Origin: Coturnix japonica
Taxonomy: Eukaryota > Chordata > Aves > Galliformes > Phasianidae
DNA: 64,000 nt
Assembly (NCBI RefSeq): GCF_001577835.2
Contig: NC_029542.1
Coordinates: forward strand, 4,323,060 to 4,387,059
Direction of reading: 5' to 3'
Below the pieces are notes generated by a model. The model saw nothing but the letters and a program-made list of their open reading frames with translations, searched no databases and had not been told where the DNA came from. The translations under genes were made by a program, and so were the position numbers. Positions 25,625-34,940 of the stretch are shown here, piece by piece (position 1 is the first letter of the stretch; every line of letters begins with the position of its first letter).

Positions 25625-27920
25625 CCAGAAGCAAAACACACAGTGGTCTCACAAAGAAACCTGTAACGTTGCAAACAGAAATGGGCAGCTGCATCAAGAT
25701 CCTGCGTGTTGAGTGGCCTGCAGACCCGGCTTCACTGCTTACAGAGCAGCCAGATATTCGCTATACAAAATCCTGTCTGCTGCCAAGTCCTTTTCTCTTT
25801 GCCCTGCAAAGGCCACAGGACTGCAGGAGTGCAAGCTGTGCTGTAACTGCACTGAAATGACAGCATTAGCAGATCTGTTCGACTGCTGAACCTTTATCAG
25901 AAAGAGAAGGTTCTGCAAGAGGCAGAACAGTTGAAGCACTAGAAACAAACTACAGTTTGCTGCAGTTTGAGTCCAACAGTCTCAGGCTGGTTGCAGAGCT
26001 GGTTCACAGCTACCCTCCATTAATAATGGATCAATTTCACCTCATTACTCTGAGACAGCTTTTTTCTTAATTAAAAGGGACCATCTGTGCACCAGGGAGG
26101 CACTGACCAAAGGTGTACAGCTTGATTACACAGCTGGCCAAAAGCTACAGAAAAAGACTGTCCAAAGCTCTAAACACAGGGACAGTGTGTGGCAGGACTG
26201 TAAAACACACACCTTGTTCTGCAAACAGACACAGACATTCAGCTCCTTCAAACAGCATCCCACCACCTCTGCCTTCACAGCTGCACACACATCACACTGA
26301 GCCACCACAGCACCCAAAACCCTGACTGCAATTTTCAGTCTTCCAATGACCAAGACATAATTGTCTGCAATGGCAGAGACCAGACCCAGTGACCGGGCTG
26401 TGCTAAAAAGAGAAAACCTGAAGATTATTGGGCAGGAACAGATGAATATGTCAGGATCTGTGTGTGTGTGTCATGCTGGCTGTCCCATGGCAGAACAGGC
26501 CACGTTTTACATTTCCCAATGCATTAGCAAGTCTTTAATCACATCCCTCCTGTGTTTTTTTTCACTGCTCCAACTCAGCCTATCTCATGGGACAGACAGC
26601 ATGAAACAAATCACTTCAGTCTGCTGAACTGTGAAGCTAAAAGATCAGCAGATAAAGGTCCTACAGGGCATCAGCAATTCCAGTCCCTTTGTGCGCGTGT
26701 AGGTCCTCCATCAGCCAGAGGGCTGTGAGCACAGCAGACCTCATTACCAGCTGCAGTGCAAACACTGAGCAGAGCTCTGACTGCTGAGCTGAGGAACTGA
26801 ATCCCTGCGGTTCCTACACAGTGAGGCAGGGCTCAGCCATCCCAGGGGGACTTTACTGCAGCACACAGCCCTGACTGATGTGATGGATGAACCTCTGGAG
26901 AACAGCAGGGTGGGGTGGAAGAGCAGATCTGTTTTCCTATGCCAAATGCAGAGCATAACATAATGTTCTCCCCCACTGATTCACTCCCAAGACACCGCTC
27001 TGTTCACGACTCATTCATTAAGGCTGACCCACAGTTCTGTGACTTCATGTCTCCAACGTTGCAGCTCTGCTGAGCAGAATCACGCCGGGTTGTGGATTGA
27101 CCAGAAGATTGCTGTAAAAGTGAGTTCTTTGTGGGCATGGGAGTGATCTCCACAAACGACGTGTGTTCATTTACCGAGGCTCTAAAACAAACAGTTTCTC
27201 TGCAAAAAGTCAGAGACCTCCCTAAAGATCATCCGCAGCCAATGACGTAAATAGTGCTGGTTTTCAACACGCCTGGGGCAGTAAAAGATTTGGTTCAGAT
27301 CCAAATCATCCAACTCCAACCGTACCTAAACACAGGGAGAAATGCAATCCCACCCACCCCATGAAGATTTCACTCTCCCTCCTCCTGGGGATTTTAAGCC
27401 ATGCAGTAAAGCAACGTCCTCCCTTCATCCCAGGTCATTTATTAACACAGCTCAAGATCAGCCAACATTTCCTGCCCACAGCAGCACAAACAGTTACGTC
27501 AGCATCCACCTGGCAAACACGCTTTCATCAGGTGGCAGAGGGGCTGCAGAGGAGAGAACCCACAGCAGCCAACTCCACGGGTCAAGAAGCCTCAGTGCTG
27601 CACGTTGTGAAACTCCTGGCAGCGGGTGGGAGTGATGCAAGCTGCTGTCACTGGCTGAGGTGGTGAACGCAATCCCTACAGACCTTGAGCCTTCAGAAAT
27701 TAAAGAGCAGCCAAGGAAAATAGCAGATTACGAACCGATTTCAGCCAGGTTAACGGAGAGCTGAGGAGTGGCCCCAGATGTGCTGGTTCACCCCAGTGCC
27801 AGAAATGGGATACGCAGAGTTCTGCCTTTAAAAACCGATTTAACCTGAAACACCGGGAGATTCTGCGTGGGTTTATTACCCCATCGCGGGGGAGATGGGC
27901 AGCAACCCCGGGCAGGACTC

Positions 27921-27997
27921 GGCTCTATCTGCTCTATGGGCTCTGTCAGCTCTATGGGCCCTATCATGGGCTCTATCTTCTCTATGGGCTCCATCGT
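27921..27997. repeat. Imperfect tandem repeat of GGGCTCTATC-type units
   Basis: Degenerate units around GGGCTCTATCTGCTCTAT repeated through about 77 bp at the left edge of the CpG-rich ACLY/ODAD4 region. Confidence 0.7.
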
Positions 27998-28103
27998 GGC
28001 GGCCGGGCCCCGCTCCCCTCATGGTCGGGCGGACATCCCGCCCAGGCCGGGCACCCTCAGCCCCGCTCGGTCCGTGCCCCCCCGCCCCATCCCCGCCCCC
28101 ACC

Positions 28104-28400
28104 TGCTCTGTCCGTCCCGTTTCACTCCGTTCCGTTCCGTACTCTCCCCGCTCTGTTCCGTTCTGTTCCGTCTCGTTCCGCCGCCGCCGCCTTTTGTTCG
28201 CTGGGACGCGGCGCTGCCTCCCCGGCCCATCGGCCTACGGGCTCCGCCGCCGCCCATTGGCTGCCGCCGCCGTCACGTGTGCGTTGCCTGAGCGCCGCTC
28301 GAACGCCCATTGGTCGCCGCCGGTGGGGCGCGCCCGCGCGGCCTTGTGGGAGTCGTAGTTCCGCCCCTCGCCCCGCCCCCACCCCCCGGTACCGGCACCG
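28104..28400 (-). promoter_or_regulatory. ACLY: ACLY promoter: CCAAT boxes, E-box, ZNF143-like site
   Basis: CpG-rich sequence with two CCAAT boxes on the minus strand (ATTGG on plus at 28256-28260 and 28309-28313), a CACGTG E-box between them (28274-28279), several GC boxes, and a minus-strand motif close to the ZNF143/STAF consensus (AACTACGACTCCCACAAG, about 28343-28360). Mammalian ACLY is known to be driven by SREBP-1, NF-Y and Sp1, and an E-box suits SREBP/USF/ChREBP-type factors. Spacing would place the leftward start near 28150-28230. An imperfect TTCCG-rich tract (about 28126-28180) covers the inferred first exon. Start site not provable from sequence alone. Confidence 0.6.
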
Positions 28401-28415
28401 AGCGGGGACACGGGG

Positions 28416-28456
28416 CGACACACAGACACACAGACACACAGACACAGACACACACA
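28416..28456. repeat. (ACAGACAC)n / CA-rich microsatellite
   Basis: Simple repeat of ACACAGAC units between the ACLY and ODAD4 promoters. Confidence 0.85.
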
Positions 28457-28742
28457 TAGAGCCCAGAGCAGCACGGCCGGCACATGGCGGGACGGTGTCA
28501 CTGCACGGCACCGGAACCGGCACCTGAGAGCAGCGGGTGGATCGAACCGGGGCTGAGGGACGGGACGGACTGAGCAGAACCGAACCGGGACCGACGGAAC
28601 CGCCGGGACAGACGGAACCGGAGCCACTGAATCAGTGAGAGGAACGGACGGCGCCAAACGTTCATCGCGTTCATCCCATGGGCCTCATCCAGGGCCGGGA
28701 TGAAGCCACGGAGCAAGGCCCGTGCACACACAGCACCGTGCG

Positions 28743-28820
28743 CACTGATAGTCCCGGTACACACTGATATTACCGGTACACACTGATATTACCGGTACAC
28801 GCTAATATTACCGGTACACA
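28743..28820. repeat. 19-bp minisatellite with ACCGGT palindrome, 4 copies
   Basis: Four units with a 19-bp period (ACTGATATTACCGGTACAC and variants starting at 28744, 28763, 28782 and about 28801). Each unit except the first holds an intact ACCGGT palindrome. It lies about 150 bp left of the ODAD4 start codon. Confidence 0.85.
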
Positions 28821-28859
28821 CGCCGCCCCCCGGCCCATCCCGCTCCTTTTCCCTTCCAG

Positions 28860-28973
28860 GACCCTCCACCCCCAGGACCTCGGTGACGTCACTTTGTGGG
28901 CGGGGCTTGGCTCGGTCCCGGAAGTGGCGCCGTTGCCCGGCAGCCGTTGCCAAACGACGGCGTCGGTGCCAAC
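28860..28973 (+). promoter_or_regulatory. ODAD4: ODAD4 promoter: CRE, GC box, ETS site, X-box
   Basis: Compact CpG promoter. In order: perfect CRE palindrome TGACGTCA (28884-28891), GC box GGGCGGGGC (about 28898-28906), ETS core CCGGAAGT (28918-28925), and two RFX-type motifs (28932-28944 imperfect, 28946-28958 perfect). No TATA box. The set fits a ciliary gene controlled by RFX factors. Confidence 0.65.
28946..28958 (+). promoter_or_regulatory. ODAD4: X-box (RFX binding motif)
   Basis: GTTGCCAAACGAC fits the X-box pattern RYYNYY-(1)-RRNRAC at every position, and sits 15 bp before the ODAD4 ATG. A one-mismatch copy, GTTGCCCGGCAGC, precedes it at 28932-28944. RFX factors use this motif to switch on genes of motile and primary cilia. 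Confidence 0.7.
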
Positions 28974-31900
28974 ATGGCGGAGAACGTGCCGCCCGTCGGA
29001 ACCTTCCCGGGCTTCATGACCGAGGCCGGGCTGCTCTATAGGCGGGGCGAGTACGGCAAGGCCCTGAGCTGCTTCAACAACGTGAGGGCACGGGGGGGGG
29101 GGCGAGGCGAGGATGGGGGGGTTGGGCCTCATCCGTCAGCCCGGTCTGTGCCCGTTGTGCGATCCCGGCCCTGCAGGCGCTGAAGCTTCGAGCCGGGGAC
29201 AAGCACGGCCTGGTGGGACGGTCACGGTGTCACCTGAAGCTCGGGGACATACAGAGCGCGATGAGGGACGTGGAGGCGGCGCTGCAGGGCGACAAGGCGT
29301 TCTCGGAGGTAAATAGAGCAAATATAGAGCAAATATAGAGCAAGTAGAGCAAAATAGAACAAATAGGGCAAATAATAGAGCAAATAAAACAAATAGAGGA
29401 AATAATAGAGCAAATAGAGCAGAGCTGCAGGGCTGTGGGGCTGGGGGCAGCACAGCGCTGCTGTCTGTGGGTATGAGCAGAGCACTGTTGGAGGCTCTGA
29501 AGCACTTTGTTGTATTTTCCCCCTTGAAATGTCATTCCAGGGCCTGTACCAAAAGGCCGAGGCGCTGTACACCATGGGGGACTTTGAGTTCGCTCTGGTG
29601 TTCTATCATCGAGGCTCCGAACTGCGACCGGAGCTGCAGAAGTTCAGGCTGGGCATCCAGAAATCCCACGAGGCCATTATCAACTGCATTGGAAGTAAGG
29701 AGCTCCCGTCACGGTGCCTGCAGGCTGAGCCTGTTCATGTGCTCTGTCACCAGCTGCTATTAATAATAATAATAATAACAATAATCATAATCATAATAAC
29801 AGCTGATGGCTGTGAACTCAACGTGCTTCCTAAGTACCAAGTAACAGCAGGGTTCCTTTGCTTCTGGATTCATGAGCTCTGCAGCCATTCTTATTTGAAA
29901 CCAAGAAGCACCACAAAGCCCACGTCCCATCCTCTCTTTCTTCTTCTTTTCTTTTTGCCTGGATGCCTGTTCACCTGCAGTGTCTGATAACTGATAATTA
30001 CAGGAGTGAATTATGACCCCAGCACTTACACTTCTAAAGTCACCATAGAAACGTCATAAATAATGCAGAACACAGCAGCACTCCTCCTTACAGCCCTGAT
30101 GGTGACAAAATCCATTTTGAGATCCTTATCCCAGCGTTAAAAAGCTTAGAGTGAAATCTGCCCACCTGAGAGCGGCCTCCCTGAGATCCTGATTTTCCTC
30201 CAATTTCCATTGCACAAGAGCAGTGAAACTGTTGACTATTGCAATGGAGCGTTGCTTTCATAATTTCTGGCGTAAATCAGAGAACTGAGTCCTGCAAGAG
30301 ACAGGACAGGCCAAGGACCTGCTGGGGTTCAAAGCAAATGGAAAACTTTTCCCTCATTTTTTCTCTTAGCAGTGCTCTCACATGCAGGCAATGCAGGCAC
30401 ACACACACACTCAGCTGGGGCTGGCTCTGTGGGTGAGTGGCTTATCACGTGAAAGAACCTGTGCACAGCTGGCAAAGCTGCTGCAAAACCTGCTGGGACA
30501 GTCACAAACTGCTCAGGTGGATCCTGTCCCATCATGGAGCCAGAACACGCCCGGCCTGCACGCCCCACACAGGCCTCGATCACACAGATAACGCAGCTGC
30601 CTTGCCTTGAAATCGCTGTTGGAATTGCAGCCCACCTCCAGCAGTGCAGATTGGCTTCACGTCCCAGCTGTGTGAAAGCCTGCAGCTCCTCCATATGTGA
30701 CAGGCATTTTAAGGCAGATGATAGAGCAATTTTCCAGATCTGTTGCTTTCCTCTGTTCCTGCTGCTTTCTCAGCTCAGTGCAAACACCAAGACGCCCTCG
30801 CAGCTCTCTGTGGAAACACCTGTCATGCTTGACGTGCTGAGCTGAATGCTTTAAATGCCTTCAAGCATCTGGACCATATACAAACAAACAGCATAAAAAC
30901 CACGAGGTGTTCTAAATGTTTAGTAGCTCCTCTACTGCATTTCTAGAGCAGTAACAAGTGTTTTCTCTGTATTTGCAGCTCCATCCTCAGTTAAACTGAA
31001 GAACACAGAGGGTCTCTGCTTTGTAAGCCGGCAGGCGGAGGTACAGTGTGAAGAGCTCTCGATTTGGAAGCTAATTAAAGTTGTTATTACACTGTTATGT
31101 TCTGGAACAGGCACAGAGGATCAGCGGTTTCTGCAGCAGGGTGGGGGGGGGGATATGGCTGCTTCAGGGAAGCGCATCCTGGGCATGTGAAACAAATGAA
31201 TCCAGTCTGAGGATTTTAGTGCACCTGCCTTTGGTGCAGCTGGGGCTTAAGCCACACAAAGCAGACAGGAGAAGGCAGAAGGGCAGGGAAGAGCAACAGA
31301 TGGGAAACAAAACCCCATCTGAAAGTCCTCTCACAGCCTGACCAGTGTTCCTATTGGGTACTGCTCACCACCCATCAAAGGCTAATGAGTAACAGCGCCG
31401 AGGTGAGAGCAGGATACACTTACCCACAGTGTTTACTTTGGTCTCACCTGCTGTTTGACGTTCACTTGTCTGATAATGGCCACTTTCTCAATTGCTTCAT
31501 TTCGGGGTGTCCACTGAAGCAACACTTTGTTCCTCTGAGCTGCCACCCCACGTTTCCCTTTGAAGGCAGTGCAGTGAATGCTCCTTTCTTTCCCTCAGCT
31601 GGAATTATGGGTAGTTTGCAGTGAAAATCATTTGCACACAGGAGCCTAAAAGCTCTTTGTGAGACACTGATTCTTGCTTCTACTTAAAGGACCTTGACCT
31701 ACACAGAGGTCAGCAGTTGTGGAAGCCAGGCCTTGCTGATCATTCCAGTGTTCCCCAGCAATCCCACCACATTTACTTTACTATTTTTCTTGCTGTAGAG
31801 CAAAAAAGCAGAAGAGAAACTCCAGATCAAACTGAGCAAGGATCAAAAGTCCACAAAGAAAAAGGAACCTGCAAGGAGTCAGAAAACAGAGCGGCAGCTT

Positions 31901-34646
31901 CTGGGAGAGCTCTATCCTGACAAGGCCTACCTGGAAAAGCTGCTCAAGGACGAAGGTTTCCTCCATCATTTTCAGTTTAAATTGCTCACAAGTAGCCCAG
32001 TGAACTGAAGCTTCATCCATTGTATACATTGATGCTCTCCTATTCTGCCCTCCTGATTTCAGAGTTGATGAAGAGCTTCACAAAGCAGGGGATCAAAGTG
32101 GAGGACGTGGTTCAGGGTGGCATTGCCTACCTGGACAGGCGCGCTGAGTTCTGGCAGCAGCAGAAGCCCATCTATGCCCGTGTGAGGGAGCGCAAGCTCA
32201 TGCAGCAGAGATGGATCCGAGAGAAGAAACCCAAACCAGCCGAGGTGGCCAGATACATTGTGAAGAATATGGAGGACATCGATATGTGTGCGTGTCCTGG
32301 CTGGAAACAGTAAGAAAGCAGTGACTGGTGATTGTAATTATTTGCTGTAGCAAATGCAGACCAGAACTACAGAAACAGCACAAGTATTAATGCACAGCAG
32401 CAGGTCGGGAGTAGGTTGTAGGCTGGGTGAAGGATTGTAGGATATGCCTGAGGAGAGTGAGGAGCTCAAACCCTTCCCAGGCTTTCTCTGAGCCTTACAT
32501 GACTGCTGGCCTTACCTCCCCATATCACCGTGCCTGCACAGCAACACTGAATTTCCCTCTTTGTCCTTAGTGCTGACTGGAGAATGCCCTGAAGAGAGCT
32601 GCAAGAAAGCAGAGCGTGTGCTGAAAACAATACAAGGATGGTCAGAGGATGAAGTTCCCAACAAGGAGGAGCTGATTGGGAACCTCCACAGCTGCATTGG
32701 GAACGCTCAGTTTGAGATGGGGCAGATGGAGGCAGCCCTGAAAAGCCACAAAATGGATCTGGAGATTGCCAGGAAGAAGTAAGTGCTGAGAAATTCTGAT
32801 GGGGGAGAAAAGGTGCAGAGGAAGGTACCATTGCCGAGCAGCATCCGCCCTCTGGTGGCCATTAAGGACCGGCGTAGCAAACAACGCCAGCCCAACACTG
32901 GTCCTTTAGCCCTGCATCTCAACCCTGTGTGTTGTGCTGAGCACTACAGGATGCACACGGGGTTGAAGATCAGGCTGTCAGCAATACGGCTGTTTCAGCC
33001 ACTGAAGCTGTTCCCTTCCTACACAGCAATCTCCCCGACGTCGTGTCCAGAGCCCTCGACAACATCGGCAGAGTTTATGCCAGGACCGGCAAATTCCAGC
33101 AAGCCATCGACGCGTACGTAAAGTAACAGGAAGGGACGAGTTGGGGGTTGGATTTAATGCTCTTTTTGGGTTGTTCTGATAGCAGGAAGCTGTGAATGTC
33201 TTCATACCAGCAACTGGAGCTCTCTGCTTATAGATTCAGTGACTGAAATGATAACTACACGTGGGGGAGATCTGGTAAAATCTGTCTTTCTTACTCTCTG
33301 CTTGAAGCTGGGAGGAGAAAATCCCACTGGCAAAATCCAGCCTGGAGAAGACGTGGCTGTTCCACGAGGTCGGCCGCTGTTACCTGGAGCTGGGAAATGC
33401 TGAAGAAGCTCAAAACTACGGAGAGAAATCCCTGCAGTCAGCGCTGGAGGAGGGGGATGCGGAGTGGCAGCTCCACGCCCGCGTGCTGCTGGCACAGGCA
33501 CAAGGTTCGGGTGGCACCGCGCATCTCTGATGGGAGCTGCCTGTTTGGCACCTGAATGAGAGCTCCCAGAGCTGTTCGGGTTAAGGCCTCTGGCAGGAGA
33601 CTCTCTTGCTTAACAGTTGTTCTCTTTCTCTTCCATTTGTTACAGAGAAGTTAAAGGATTATTGCTCTGCAATTACAAACTTTGAAAAGGCCCTTGAGAA
33701 GGCAAAGCTCCTCCACAGCGATGCAGCTCAGGAGGCCATCATTGCTGTAAGTGGCTCATGGTGAGGGGGGCAGAGCTGGAAGGAGCCCGACCTGCTGGGT
33801 GACGTCCTGCAAACGGGCACAGCACCAGCACTGAGCTGCTGTGGGGGCTCAAAGCTGAGCCGGCCTGTTGTCCTGCCTGAAGGAAACAGCAGGGAGGGAG
33901 AGAGAAACCTGCAGGGTTGGGTACAGCTGTTGGCAGCTGGGACTGGTGCAGTGTGAAGGCAGGAAGGGAGCAAGCAGGGACAGCAGAGCTCAGAGGGACA
34001 CGGGAGCAATGTGCGCGTGGAGCCGTGAGCGTGGGGCCTTTACTGAGAAGCCACATCACTTTTCAGGCCCTGGATGACATGAGCAGAAGCTTCGTCGAAG
34101 ACCTGAGAGAAAGAGAAGCGGAGGATGAAGACCTCCAAGGTAACTCCGCCGTGCTCCCGGGATGGGAGCGGAGCTGTGCGGGAGGTGGCAGCACCACCAC
34201 GGGCTCCAGCCCTGAACTCACGGAGCGTAACGTAGCGGTGGTGGAAGGAAAAGCCTTCCTCTTCCTCTTCCTCTTCCTCTTCCTCTTCCTCTTCCTCTTC
34301 CTCTTCCTCTTCCTCTCCTCGTGCCCCTCTGCTCGCTCGGTGCTCCAACTTACTCTCTGGTTTCTTTTCTTCCCCCGCAGATCAGGATTTCGGCGGTGAA
34401 AACGCAAAATACGACAGTTCTGAGGGACGGGAAAAGGAGCAGAGCTCAGAGAACCAAGGGGGGGAAAAAGAGGATGCAGAGAACGAAAAGGAACCAGAAA
34501 ACGAGGGAGAAGAGCTCAGTGAAGGAGATGGAAAAGAAGAGGGTGAAGAGGAGGAGAGCAAACTGAAAGAGGAGGAGGAGGAGGAGGAGGAGGAGAAGAG
34601 CGAAAGAAAGGAAGAGGGGGAAGAAGAAACGGGAGCCGACGAATAG
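28974..34646 (+). CDS. ODAD4: Outer dynein arm docking complex subunit 4 (TTC25), 12 exons
   Basis: TPR protein needed to dock outer dynein arms onto axonemal doublets of motile cilia. Exons 28974-29081, 29177-29308, 29541-29694, 30979-31040, 31799-31955, 32063-32287, 32571-32778, 33027-33113, 33308-33504, 33646-33746, 34067-34139, 34381-34646; 589 residues (human about 672). The N-terminal TPR block is exons 1-3 (TFPGFMTEAGLLYRRGEY; LYTMGDFEFALVFYHRG is nearly identical to human). A charged Lys-rich linker follows, then ERQLLGELYPDKAYLEKLL, KPIYARVRERKLMQQRW, and a second TPR block (NLHSCIGNAQFEMGQMEAAL, DNIGRVYARTGKFQQAID, TWLFHEVGRCYLELG, NFEKALEKAKLLH). The last exon encodes a Glu/Lys-rich acidic tail unlike the repeat-like human tail. 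Two junctions needed choices: exon 6 ends at 32287 (donor GTGCGT) and exon 8 at 33113 (donor GTACGT); both restore alignment to human. Confidence 0.93.
29311..29424. repeat. AT-rich tandem repeat in ODAD4 intron 2
   Basis: Degenerate 9-10-bp units of the type AAATAGAGC begin two bases after the exon 2 donor and fill about half of the 232-bp intron. Confidence 0.8.
29695..30978 (+). other. ODAD4: ODAD4 intron 3, no internal gene seen
   Basis: A 1.3 kb intron containing a TAA/TCA microsatellite (29759-29800). I recognise nothing else in it. Introns 4 (31041-31798) and 6 (32288-32570) are likewise empty of supportable features. Confidence 0.6.
29759..29800. repeat. (TAA)n microsatellite
   Basis: TAATAATAATAATAATAAC followed by degenerate ATCATA units in ODAD4 intron 3. 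Confidence 0.9.
34256..34316. repeat. (TTCCTC)n homopyrimidine microsatellite in ODAD4 intron 11
   Basis: About ten uninterrupted hexamers, purely pyrimidine on the coding strand, ending about 65 bp before the acceptor of the last ODAD4 exon. Read on the opposite strand the repeat gives a poly-Glu open frame, which is an artefact of the repeat. Mirror-symmetric homopurine/homopyrimidine tracts can adopt triplex (H-DNA) structure. Confidence 0.92.
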
Positions 34647-34673
34647 GATTAGTCTGATAACCTGAGCGGTTAG

Positions 34674-34679
34674 AATAAA
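34674..34679 (+). terminator. ODAD4: ODAD4 poly(A) signal
   Basis: AATAAA 28 bp after the stop codon, giving an extremely short 3' UTR. The CNP start codon follows about 260 bp further on the same strand. Confidence 0.8.
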
Positions 34680-34689
34680 GCCGGTTTAC

Positions 34690-34940
34690 GCTCCGCTGTC
34701 ACACACGAGCTGCTCCCCCTCCCTTCCTGCCGCTGCTCCGCCGCACCCCGGGGCACAAGGAGCGAACCCCGCGCCGGGCACCCACCGGCACCGCCCGCCC
34801 CACGCAGGCGCGGCCACGGGCGGTCCCGGGAGAGGGGGGTCGGGGGGGGGCGATGCTATGAAAGGGGCCGCGGTGCCGCCCGCCCCACAGCCGCAGTCCC
34901 GCTCCGCACCGGCGGCCGCCCCGGAGCCGCTGCCCTCACC
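34690..34940 (+). promoter_or_regulatory. CNP: CNP promoter and 5' UTR, G-run rich
   Basis: GC-rich sequence between the ODAD4 3' end and the CNP ATG. It has long G runs at about 34833-34850 (potential G-quadruplex) and no clear TATA box. Mammalian CNP uses two promoters for its two isoforms; here the upstream-start form (CNP2-like) would start in this interval, while a second start may lie inside intron 1. Confidence 0.5.

Larger units (their letters stand above)
25243..28100 (-). other. ACLY: ACLY 5' intron upstream of the start-codon exon
   Basis: The start-codon exon has a good acceptor (TTTTCAATCCAG) just before 25242, so a non-coding first exon must lie further right. The best candidate is in the CpG-rich region near 28.1-28.2 kb, with a possible donor AGCAG|GTGGGG (gt at 28102-28101). 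The 2.9 kb between holds an 11-bp tandem repeat (25581-25624) and an imperfect repeat (27921-27997); no gene is supported. The first-exon position is inferred. Confidence 0.45.

Noticed and set aside
27181-27330. AAAGATCATC and CATCCAACTCCAACC strings resembling CR1 consensus pieces
   Set aside because: Scattered short similarities without order or terminal repeats; insufficient to call an element.
28530-28560. GGATCGAACC string resembling a tRNA T-loop
   Set aside because: No matching A-box or cloverleaf stems in either direction.
33111-33120. Alternative end of ODAD4 exon 8 at GACGCGTAC|GTAAAG
   Set aside because: It would need a different acceptor and gives a weaker match to human. The donor GTACGT after 33113 restores DAWEEK with a good acceptor.
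34040-34348. Poly-Glu protein on the minus strand
   Set aside because: It is the reverse reading of the (TTCCTC)n microsatellite in an ODAD4 intron.
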